From the NCBI GenBank assembly GCA_029268325.1, contig JAJUGC010000145.1, positions 1 through 6,089 on the forward strand: a DNA stretch of 6,089 bases, in the 5' to 3' direction. This DNA comes from Gammaproteobacteria bacterium. GTDB taxonomy: Bacteria; Pseudomonadota; Gammaproteobacteria; Pseudomonadales; Oleiphilaceae. Each line of letters begins with the position of its first letter. The first letter of the stretch is position 1. Shown here one piece after another: positions 1-6,089 of this stretch. The notes beneath the pieces are model-generated. The model ran no database searches, was not told where the DNA came from, and saw only the letters and a list, made by a program, of their open reading frames with translations. The position numbers and the translations under genes are program-made.

Positions 1-1330
1 AGCCCATCTCCGTATTCAGGTCTGCGGAGCGGGGATCGAAGTTGAAGGATCCCACGAACACATGGGAGCGATCGACCGAGAAGGTTTTGGCATGTAGGCT
101 TGAGCCGGAGCTACCAAAGATCTTGTGCTTGTCTTCATCGATTGGAGTGGCGGCTTCGCGACGCAGTTCATAAAGGCGAATCCCCGCCTCTAGCAATTCC
201 TTGCGCCGCTTGGCGTAGCCGGAATGCACCAGGGCCACGTCCGTGGCTTCCAGGGCGTTAGTCAAAATCCGCACCGCGACGCCTTGCCGGGCTATCTCCG
301 CAAAGGCCTTGACGCCGGCCGCCGTGGGAACAAGGTAAGGCGATACCAGCTCCACATCCGTTTGGGGTATTTCAAGGATTTCCGCAAGGCGTGCAGTCAG
401 GAGTTTCTCGGGTGCAGCGAGCCCTAGACCTTTGGCGGGGTCATCACTGACCAGTCGGGTTTCGGCCCACTCGAAGGCCAGGCCTCCCTGATGCATTTCC
501 TGCACAAAATCCGACTGGCGCAGGGCTTTCATATAGGCGGCTGCCGCTGGATCCTGCTCCAGGGCCTTTGCCTTTTCCGTCAGCTGGCGCTGCACTTCCT
601 CACTGACGGCCGGCAAGATCCTTTCGACCGGATACGAGGAACCGCTTGCCCAATAGCGGTCAAAGTCTTCGGAAACAGCCTCGACCACCGGGCCGATGGC
701 CAGTACGTCCAGATCGGCGAACAGCACCCCTTCTGTCGCTCCAAAGTATTCATCGCCCACATTGCGCCCACCAATGACTGTGGCCTGGTTGTCTATGGTG
801 AAGGACTTATTGTGCATGCGCCGGTTCAGGCGGCTGAAGTCTGTGAGGTAGCCAATCCAGCGGAACTTGCGCGTGGTGATTGGGTTGAACAGCCGAACTT
901 CGATATTGGGATGGCTATTGAGGGCGGCCAGGATAGGATCCAGGCCGGCGGTGTTGTTGTCGTCCAACAACAGGCGCACCCGCACGCCCCGCTCCGCGGC
1001 CTGGTGCAAGGCGTAGAACAGTAAGGTGCCTGTCATGTCGTTACGCCAGATGTAATACTGTACATCGAGCGTTCGCTCCGCCACCTGGGCCAGGAGTACC
1101 CGGGCCGCAAAGGCATCATGAGCATCCTGCAGGGGACGAATACCGGACAGGCCGGGATGGGCGGCAATCAGCGGCTGAACCGTGCGCCCCAGGAAGGTGT
1201 CGCCCGTTTCACGGTCTACTCGGGTAACGCTGCGGCCTTCCAGGGACGGCAAGCCGCTGCACCCGGGCAGAAATGCCACCAGCAGGACAAGAACAAGTCC
1301 CCCCAGGAGAAGTCCTTTAAACCATTCCAT
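1..1330 (-). CDS. ClsC/YmdC-like phospholipase D superfamily protein, putative lipoprotein (3' end outside window)
   Basis: Reading the minus strand from the ATG at 1328-1330 gives 443 codons with no stop before the window edge, so the C-terminus is missing. Two canonical HKD motifs (HxKx4D) are visible: H173/K175/D180 in RMHNKSFTID followed by GGRN, and H413/K415/D420 in LHAKTFSVD followed by GSFNFDPRS. These mark the phospholipase D superfamily, in which the two motifs together form one active site working through a phosphohistidine intermediate. Segments such as LDVQYYIW, RVRLLLDDNN, TDFSRLNRRMHNKSF and SDDPAKG match E. coli ClsC (YmdC), a cardiolipin synthase that joins phosphatidylethanolamine and phosphatidylglycerol. 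By that comparison about 60 residues are missing. Residues 5-24 are a hydrophobic segment ending in FLPGC, a plausible though imperfect lipobox (Pro at -2), which would lipidate Cys24. E. coli ClsC as I recall it lacks such a signal. The gene follows the TetR gene by 45 bases. Membership of the family is near certain; the exact substrate is inferred. Confidence -1.
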   Translation of the reverse strand, partial: MEWFKGLLLGGLVLVLLVAFLPGCSGLPSLEGRSVTRVDRETGDTFLGRTVQPLIAAHPGLSGIRPLQDAHDAFAARVLLAQVAERTLDVQYYIWRNDMTGTLLFYALHQAAERGVRVRLLLDDNNTAGLDPILAALNSHPNIEVRLFNPITTRKFRWIGYLTDFSRLNRRMHNKSFTIDNQATVIGGRNVGDEYFGATEGVLFADLDVLAIGPVVEAVSEDFDRYWASGSSYPVERILPAVSEEVQRQLTEKAKALEQDPAAAAYMKALRQSDFVQEMHQGGLAFEWAETRLVSDDPAKGLGLAAPEKLLTARLAEILEIPQTDVELVSPYLVPTAAGVKAFAEIARQGVAVRILTNALEATDVALVHSGYAKRRKELLEAGIRLYELRREAATPIDEDKHKIFGSSGSSLHAKTFSVDRSHVFVGSFNFDPRSADLNTEMG

Positions 1331-1347
1331 ACGATACAGGGATCTCG

Positions 1348-1352
1348 CCTCC
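1348..1352 (-). promoter_or_regulatory. Candidate ribosome binding site of the PLD gene (GGAGG), oddly spaced
   Basis: GGAGG on the minus strand is the best Shine-Dalgarno match ahead of the PLD gene. It lies 17 bases from the ATG at 1328-1330, which is longer than usual, but only 8 bases from an in-frame CTG at 1337-1339. The in-frame TGA that ends the TetR gene (1376-1378) bars any start further upstream, apart from a poor TTG overlapping the motif itself. The start is therefore either the ATG with a weak site or a rare CTG adding three residues (L-Y-R). Confidence -1.
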
Positions 1353-1363
1353 AACCAGTCTCG

Positions 1364-1377
1364 GAGCCGGCCGGCTC
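1364..1377. repeat. Perfect 14-bp palindrome GAGCCGGCCGGCTC at the TetR gene's stop codon
   Basis: The 14 bases equal their own reverse complement. The palindrome covers two bases of the TetR stop codon (1376-1378) and the start of the 45-base gap before the PLD gene. As RNA it could form a 5-bp stem with a GGCC loop, but no T-tract follows on either strand, so it is not an intrinsic terminator. It could be a protein-binding site or a chance GC-rich palindrome; the sequence alone does not decide. Confidence -1.
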
Positions 1378-2008
1378 AATCTCCTGCCTTATCAGGCAAT
1401 GGTAATAGCAGCGGCAACATCGCTTTGAGGCTGTTATGCAAAACAGACATATCCAGATCAGGTTCACGCACTGCCCTGATCGCCAGCCCTTCGATGAAGC
1501 ACTTCAGGCTAAACGCCCGCCATTGCACCTCTTCATCTGACAAGTGAATGCCGTTACTGGCACAGGTACGCTTCATCCAGGCAGTGAAGTCATTACGGAT
1601 AACAGCGTCGGTGGCCTGGAGCGCTTCAGCGATTTGCGGGTTACGACTGGCCTCTACGGTCATTTCCAGGAACAGGGGAGCACTCATTGCATCGGGATAG
1701 TTTTGCTGCCAGCTACGGAACAGATCAATAATCCCAGGCTTTAAGTCCGTGTCGGCGCGTAACGCCGCAATATTGGCCCGCCCCTCTTCCAGTTGCCGCT
1801 CAATAATCGCCAGGATGATGGAGTCCTTGTTCTCGAAGTAGCGGTAGATCAGCCCCGGGCTCATGCCCGCGGCTTCAGAGATACTCGCCATGCTCGCGGC
1901 ATGAAAACCATACTCCACAAAGCACTTCTGGGCCGCGGCCAGAATGCGCTCCCGTTGGGCCTGGGCGCGCTTGCTGACTTTTCCTGATCCAGAAGCGTTT
2001 TGAGTCAT
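1376..2008 (-). CDS. TetR/AcrR-family transcriptional regulator, third cistron of the efflux operon
   Basis: This complete 210-residue protein has the usual TetR length. An N-terminal helix (about residues 17-34, RERILAAAQKCFVEYGF) leads into the DNA-binding helix-turn-helix at about 40-62, with the family signature SISEAAGMSPGLIYRYF followed by NKDSI. The C-terminal half (about 65-205) is all-helical in character and would bind a ligand and dimerise; it is not conserved enough for me to name the ligand. Translation starts at the ATG at 2006-2008, which overlaps the channel gene's TGA as ATGA, with AGGAG 8 bases upstream. The link to the pump genes suggests it represses this operon and is released by a pump substrate, as AcrR or MexR-type local regulators do, but this is inference. 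TetR regulators of pumps are more often divergent from the operon; being its third gene is less common and would give expression-coupled feedback. It could also act on other promoters. Confidence -1.
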   Translation of the reverse strand: MTQNASGSGKVSKRAQAQRERILAAAQKCFVEYGFHAASMASISEAAGMSPGLIYRYFENKDSIILAIIERQLEEGRANIAALRADTDLKPGIIDLFRSWQQNYPDAMSAPLFLEMTVEASRNPQIAEALQATDAVIRNDFTAWMKRTCASNGIHLSDEEVQWRAFSLKCFIEGLAIRAVREPDLDMSVLHNSLKAMLPLLLPLPDKAGD

Positions 2009-3480
2009 TGGGTTTTCTCCTGCCAGCCGCCACCCAGAACCCTGTACAGGGTAACACGGTTGGCCTGCTCTGCGAGCCGGATCGCCACCAATCCTTGCTG
2101 GGCCTCATACAGAACCCGCTGCGCATCCAGCCGTACCAGATAGCTGTCCTGGCCGGCCCGGTAACGGGCCTCGGCCAGCTTATCGGCACGGCGGGCCGCT
2201 TCCACGACGGCTTCCTGGGCCCGACTCTGCTGGGCCAGGGTCTGGGTCAGTGCCAAGGCATCTGCCACTTCCCGAAAGCCGGACTGGATGGCTTGCTCAT
2301 ACTGGGCCAAGGCGATATCCCGGTTGGCGGTGGCAACATCCAGCCCGCCCCGCAGGCGCCCGGCCTGGAAGATGGGAATGTTGACCTGGGGAATAAAGCT
2401 CCACAGGCGGTTGCCGGTGTTGAACAGCCCCGACAGCTCATCGCTGGCAAAGCCCACATTGCCGGTCAGCGTAATAGAGGGGAAGAACGCCGCCCGCGCC
2501 GCGCCGATATTCGCGTTTGCGGAGCGCAACAGATATTCCGCCCGCTGGATATCCGGACGGCGCAACAGCACATCGGATGGCAACCCGGCGGGCAACGGCG
2601 CCAGACCGGTCACCTGACCAATCAGCCCGTCCGGCAGCTGCTGCTCCGCTACGGGAGCGCCCACTAGCAGATTCAGGGCATTGATGCTCTGGGCCACATT
2701 CCCTTCATAACGAGCCACTTCTGCCCGAGCGGAGGCCACTTCGGCCTCGGATTGCGCCAACGCCAGGGCAGACAATGCCCCCAGGTCATAACGGCGCTTG
2801 CTCAGCTGATAGGACTCTTCATAGGTTTTGAGGGTTTCCTGGGCCACCTTCAGGCGTTCCTGATCCGCCGCCAAGGTCAGATAAGCATTGGCGACCTCGG
2901 CAATCAGCGTGAGTTGGGCACTGCGCCGAGCCTCTTCCTGGGCAAAGTACTGCTGGAGCGCCGCCTCACTCAGGTTCCGCACCCGGCCGAACAAATCCAG
3001 CTCAAACCTGGCCACGCCGAGCTCGACACTGTAGAGCTCACTGGGGTTCACATTGTTATCCCCACCGCTACGCTGCACGGTGCCGGTCACGCCAACGGAC
3101 GGCAGCCGGTCTGCCCGCTGGATCCGGTATTGGGCCCGTACCCGTTCCACGTTGAGTACTGCCACCCGCAAATCCCGGTTATTTTCCAGGGCCTGGGTAA
3201 TCAGCTCTTGCAGAGACTCGTCTGCAAAAAAGTCGCGCCAGCCAATATCCGCGACCGCTTGCGCTTCTTCTGGTGACTCAACAGAGGTGGCCGCGGCGTT
3301 TTCCTCGGTGGTCGGCGGGATCGGCCACTCGGCCCGGATGCCGGGCTCCGCCTGCGGCAGAGTCGGCTCCAGTGAGGCACATCCCGTCGCCACCAGGCTG
3401 ACGGCCAACGCCAGCACACTCAGGCGGGAACTTCCGGCCTTGCCGGCAACAGGCTTAGACAGGGTTTTGGCGTTCATCAT
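2005..3480 (-). CDS. OprM/NodT-type outer-membrane efflux channel lipoprotein
   Basis: This complete 491-residue protein is the TolC-like exit duct of a tripartite RND pump. An n-region with Lys/Arg (residues 5-19) and a hydrophobic stretch (20-33) end in the lipobox VATGC, so Cys34 is the likely lipidated residue. The mature protein begins with a variable linker (35-78), then DIGWRDFF and the first TolC-type repeat (about 85-275, with NNRDLRVAVLNVE, IQRADRLPSVGVTG and FELDLFGR). The second repeat (about 300-485) carries GLPSDVLLRRPDIQRAE, IGAARAAFFPSITLTG and FREVADAL, and ends LGGGW. The match to P. aeruginosa OprM is strong throughout. The ATG at 3478-3480 overlaps the pump stop as ATGA; a second ATG follows directly at 3475-3477, so the start is uncertain by one codon. 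The linker at about 58-76 is rich in Ala, Glu and Thr. The channel would dock to the adaptor protein and let the pump discharge substrates outside the cell. Confidence -1.
   Translation of the reverse strand: MMNAKTLSKPVAGKAGSSRLSVLALAVSLVATGCASLEPTLPQAEPGIRAEWPIPPTTEENAAATSVESPEEAQAVADIGWRDFFADESLQELITQALENNRDLRVAVLNVERVRAQYRIQRADRLPSVGVTGTVQRSGGDNNVNPSELYSVELGVARFELDLFGRVRNLSEAALQQYFAQEEARRSAQLTLIAEVANAYLTLAADQERLKVAQETLKTYEESYQLSKRRYDLGALSALALAQSEAEVASARAEVARYEGNVAQSINALNLLVGAPVAEQQLPDGLIGQVTGLAPLPAGLPSDVLLRRPDIQRAEYLLRSANANIGAARAAFFPSITLTGNVGFASDELSGLFNTGNRLWSFIPQVNIPIFQAGRLRGGLDVATANRDIALAQYEQAIQSGFREVADALALTQTLAQQSRAQEAVVEAARRADKLAEARYRAGQDSYLVRLDAQRVLYEAQQGLVAIRLAEQANRVTLYRVLGGGWQEKTQ
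2017..2021 (-). promoter_or_regulatory. Ribosome binding site of the TetR gene (AGGAG)
   Basis: AGGAG on the minus strand ends 8 bases before the ATG at 2006-2008. It lies inside the last codons of the channel gene. The ideal spacing supports this start and, with the ATGA overlap, suggests translational coupling to the channel gene. Confidence -1.
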
Positions 3481-6089
3481 GGGGCAACTACTCCTCTACC
3501 CGATTCCGCGACGTCATCCGCCTCAACTTCGTCGGCAGTCGTTGGCTCTGGGTTCTGCGCAGGCTTCTTACGCACGAATAGCCGCTGGACCACCACGAAG
3601 AACAGTGGGATAAAGAAGATCCCCAAGAAGGTTCCTACCAGCATTCCACCCAAAACGCCGGTACCGATGGCGCGCTGGGCTCCGGAGCCGGCACCGCTGG
3701 CCACGGCAAGGGGCAATACGCCCAAGCCAAAGGCCAGGGAGGTCATCAGGATCGGACGCAGACGGTCGCGCACCGCACTTAAGGTGGCCTCGATCAGCTC
3801 CATTCCCCTTTCCAGGTTTTCCTTCGCAAACTCCACAATCAAGATGGCGTTCTTACTGGTCAAGCCAACGGTGGTCAGCATCGCTACCTGGAAGTAGATA
3901 TCCCGCTGCATCCCCATCAGCGCCGCGGCACTCACGGTTCCCAAAATTCCCAAAGGAGCCACCAGCATCACCGAGGTGGGCACCGCCCAGCTCTCATACA
4001 GGGCCGCCAAGCAGAGGAACACGATCAGCAGCGACAGGGCATACAGCATCGGCGTTTGGGAGCCGGAGTCCCGCTCCTGGTAAGACAGGGCCGTCCATTC
4101 CATGCCGATCCCCAAGGGCAACTGGGCCACTAGGCGTTCCACCTCCGCCATGGCTTCACCGGAGCTGACGCCCGGGGCGCTTTCACCGTTGATTTCCATG
4201 GCCGGAACACCGTTATAGCGTTCCAGACGGGGTGAGCCGTATTCCCAGTAGGTGGAGGCAAAGGCAGAAAACGGCACCATCTCACCGGCCTGGTTGCGGA
4301 CGGACCAGAGGTTGAAGTCTTCCGGTACCATCCGGAATGGAGCATCCGCCTGGATGTAGACCCGCTTAACCCGGCCACGGTCGATGAAGTCATCGATATA
4401 CTGCCCCCCCCAGGCCGCTGCCAGGGTGGAGTTGATATCCGCAACGGCCAAGCCCAGTGCGGTCGCCTTCTCCATATCAATATGCACACGGAGCTGGGGC
4501 GTATCGTCCTGTCCATTGGGGCGCACGTTACTCAGCAGCGGACTTTCCGCAGCCATTGCCAGGAACTGGTTACGGGCCTGGGTCAGGGCTTCGTGTCCCA
4601 GGTTGGCGTTATCCTTCAGGTAGAAGGCAAAGCCGGATGCCGTGCCCAGTTCAGGCATTGCCGGCGGGGCAAAGGCAAAGATAAAGGCATCCTTGACCTG
4701 GCTCAGGGCGGCCATGGCACGCCCGGCCACAGCGGCGGCACTCATCTCCGGCGATTCGCGCTCATCCCAATCCTTCAGCTTGATAAAGGCCATACCGTTG
4801 TTCTGCCCACTACCGCCAAAACTGAAGCCTTGCACGCTGAAGACGGACTCAACGGTATCCTGCTCGTTTTGCAGGAAATGCTCCTCCAGCTTCATGATGG
4901 ATTCCATGGTACGCTCCTGGGTGGCCCCAACCGGCGCCTTGACCATGGAGAAGAGAACCCCTTGGTCTTCTTCCGGCAGGAAGGAGCTGGGTACGCGCAT
5001 GAACATCATAACCATTGCGATGCACAGCACGCCGAAGATTGCCATAAAGCGAACACTGCGACGCACAATGCCCTTCACGGCTCCCTGGTAGGCCCGGCTA
5101 CCACGGTCGAAGGTACGGTTAAACCAGCCGAAGAAGCCTTTGGTGCCGTGCTCTTCACCCTTTTTCAGGGGCTTGAGGATGGTGGCACACAGGGCGGGCG
5201 TCAGCACGATCGCCACCAACACCGACAGGGCCATGGCCGACACAATAGTGACCGAGAACTGGCGGTAGATGATTCCGGTGGAACCGGTCATAAACGCCAT
5301 GGGGACAAACACCGCGGAGAGCACCAGGCCGATCCCCACCAGGGCACCGGTAATCTGGTCCATGGATTTGCGGGTGGCCTCCAGGGGTGAAAGCCCCTCT
5401 TCCCTCATGATCCGCTCCACGTTCTCCACAACTACGATAGCATCGTCCACCAGCAGACCAATGGCGAGCACCATGGCGAACATGGTCAGCATGTTCACGG
5501 AGAAGCCCAGAGCCGCCAGCACACCGAAGGTTCCCAACAGGACCACAGGTACGGCCAGAGTCGGGATCAAGGTGGCGCGGAAGTTCTGCAGGAACAGGTA
5601 CATCACCAGGAATACCAGGATGATGGCTTCAATCAGGGTCTGGATCACCCCTTCGATGGAGACCTTAACAAAAGGCGTGGTATCAAACGGAATCACAACG
5701 TCCAACCCTTCCGGGAAGAAGGGTTTTAGCTCTTCCAGCTTCGCCTCGACCCCCTTGGCGGTATCCAGGGCATTGGCTCCGGTGGCCAGCGAAATTGCCA
5801 TCCCGGTGGCCGGCTGCCCGTTATAGCGGGTAATGTAATCGTAAGTCTGGGCACCCAGTTCAACCCGGGCAATATCCCCCAGCTTCAGGGCGGAACCGTC
5901 GGCATTGCTACGGATTACAATCTCCCGGAACTGTTCCGGCGTTTCCAGACGGCCCTGGGCACTGATGGTGGCGTTCAACTGCTGGCCGTCAATGGCGGGC
6001 GTACCACCCAATTGTCCCACGGCCACCTGTTGGTTTTGGGACTGGACCGCGGCGATCACATCATCAGTGGTCAGTTTGTAGACATCGAG
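3477..6089 (-). CDS. AcrB/MexB-type RND (HAE-1) multidrug efflux permease, C-terminal part (5' end outside window)
   Basis: The frame is open to the window edge, giving 870 residues and a stop. By comparison with AcrB (1049 residues) about 190 N-terminal residues lie beyond 6089. The GTG at 6057-6059 sits inside the conserved DDVIAAVQSQN segment and is an internal valine, not a start. Numbering from the first visible codon, the proton-relay residues are present: Asp215-Asp216 in GLLVDDAIVVVENVER, Lys746 in GLTSKNAILIVEFAK and Arg778 in RDRLRPILMTSLAF, equivalent to AcrB D407/D408, K940 and R971. The deep-pocket residues matching F610, V612, F615, F617 and F628 are kept (ESVFSVQGFSF, NGMAF). 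Eleven of twelve membrane helices are visible, around 145-302, 344-363 and 681-834, with the second large periplasmic domain between the last two blocks. The switch loop reads GFSFGGSGQ, with Ser at the AcrB Arg620 position. The tail after RLFVRKK is about 30 mostly acidic residues. It is a proton-driven trimeric exporter of the inner membrane; substrates cannot be read from sequence. Confidence -1.
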   Translation of the reverse strand, partial: LDVYKLTTDDVIAAVQSQNQQVAVGQLGGTPAIDGQQLNATISAQGRLETPEQFREIVIRSNADGSALKLGDIARVELGAQTYDYITRYNGQPATGMAISLATGANALDTAKGVEAKLEELKPFFPEGLDVVIPFDTTPFVKVSIEGVIQTLIEAIILVFLVMYLFLQNFRATLIPTLAVPVVLLGTFGVLAALGFSVNMLTMFAMVLAIGLLVDDAIVVVENVERIMREEGLSPLEATRKSMDQITGALVGIGLVLSAVFVPMAFMTGSTGIIYRQFSVTIVSAMALSVLVAIVLTPALCATILKPLKKGEEHGTKGFFGWFNRTFDRGSRAYQGAVKGIVRRSVRFMAIFGVLCIAMVMMFMRVPSSFLPEEDQGVLFSMVKAPVGATQERTMESIMKLEEHFLQNEQDTVESVFSVQGFSFGGSGQNNGMAFIKLKDWDERESPEMSAAAVAGRAMAALSQVKDAFIFAFAPPAMPELGTASGFAFYLKDNANLGHEALTQARNQFLAMAAESPLLSNVRPNGQDDTPQLRVHIDMEKATALGLAVADINSTLAAAWGGQYIDDFIDRGRVKRVYIQADAPFRMVPEDFNLWSVRNQAGEMVPFSAFASTYWEYGSPRLERYNGVPAMEINGESAPGVSSGEAMAEVERLVAQLPLGIGMEWTALSYQERDSGSQTPMLYALSLLIVFLCLAALYESWAVPTSVMLVAPLGILGTVSAAALMGMQRDIYFQVAMLTTVGLTSKNAILIVEFAKENLERGMELIEATLSAVRDRLRPILMTSLAFGLGVLPLAVASGAGSGAQRAIGTGVLGGMLVGTFLGIFFIPLFFVVVQRLFVRKKPAQNPEPTTADEVEADDVAESGRGVVAP
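3491..3496 (-). promoter_or_regulatory. Ribosome binding site of the channel gene (GAGGAG)
   Basis: GAGGAG on the minus strand lies within the last codons of the pump gene, 10 bases before the first of two adjacent ATG codons and 13 before the second. The spacing favours the first ATG (3478-3480), which also makes the ATGA overlap with the pump stop. Confidence -1.

Noticed and set aside
491..1024. A 177-codon plus-strand open frame across the PLD gene
   Set aside because: The opposite strand encodes a continuous protein with both HKD motifs through this stretch; the plus-strand translation resembles nothing.
1385..1398. Short inverted repeat TGCCT-TATC-AGGCA near the end of the TetR gene
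   Set aside because: A 5-bp stem inside coding sequence with no following T-tract is not enough to call a terminator.
1388..1417. Possible sigma-70 promoter for the PLD gene (TTGCCG, 17 bases, TGATAA on the minus strand)
   Set aside because: The -10 element matches the consensus poorly and the -35 only partly, and both lie inside TetR codons; matches like this occur by chance.
1216..1467. An 83-codon minus-strand open frame bridging the TetR and PLD genes
   Set aside because: It is out of frame with both real genes, its translation is Cys/Trp-rich with no domain, and it overlaps the signal-peptide coding region of the PLD gene.
2008..2667. A 219-codon plus-strand open frame inside the channel gene
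   Set aside because: It is the shadow of the OprM-type gene on the opposite strand, with no family resemblance and no convincing start context.
4482..5390. A long plus-strand open frame (302 codons) inside the pump gene
   Set aside because: It lies wholly antisense to the strongly conserved RND coding region, its translation is low-complexity and His/Gly-rich with no recognisable domain, and long antisense frames are expected in GC-rich genes with biased third positions.
3477..6059. Pump gene starting at the GTG at 6057-6059
   Set aside because: The frame stays open upstream to the edge with AcrB-like residues, and a start here would remove the first membrane helix and most of the first periplasmic domain.

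Overview
The window is a GC-rich, densely packed stretch of proteobacterial chromosome with every supported gene on the minus strand. Read in transcription order (right to left) it holds four genes: the 3' part of an AcrB/MexB-type RND inner-membrane efflux pump (3477-6089, 5' end outside the window), a complete OprM-type outer-membrane channel lipoprotein (2005-3480), a complete TetR-family transcriptional regulator (1376-2008), and the 5' part of a ClsC/YmdC-like phospholipase D superfamily protein (1-1330, 3' end outside). The close match of the pump and channel to the AcrB/MexB and OprM families, and of the PLD protein to E. coli ClsC, points to a gammaproteobacterium. The exact genus cannot be read from the sequence.

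The first three genes form a tightly coupled operon. The pump stop overlaps the channel start, and the channel stop overlaps the regulator start, each as a 4-base ATGA overlap. Good Shine-Dalgarno sequences lie inside the preceding gene's 3' end. The PLD gene follows after 45 bases with no recognisable terminator, so it may be co-transcribed. The periplasmic adaptor (membrane fusion protein) expected for a tripartite pump is not in the window and most likely lies immediately upstream of the pump, beyond position 6089, as would the operon promoter and operator.

Together, pump and channel would export drugs or other amphiphilic compounds across the envelope using the proton gradient. The TetR protein is a candidate local repressor of the operon. 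It is unusual in being translated as the coupled third cistron instead of from a divergent upstream gene, which would make its level follow pump expression. The ClsC-like protein would act on phospholipids (cardiolipin synthesis or phosphatidyl transfer). Here it carries an apparent lipoprotein signal, suggesting an envelope location.

There are no RNA genes, insertion sequences, CRISPR repeats, attachment sites or noncoding stretches over 300 bases. I see no clearly novel system. The points most worth following are the operon architecture (regulator at the 3' side, PLD gene appended), the ambiguous PLD start, and a perfect 14-bp palindrome at the regulator's stop codon.
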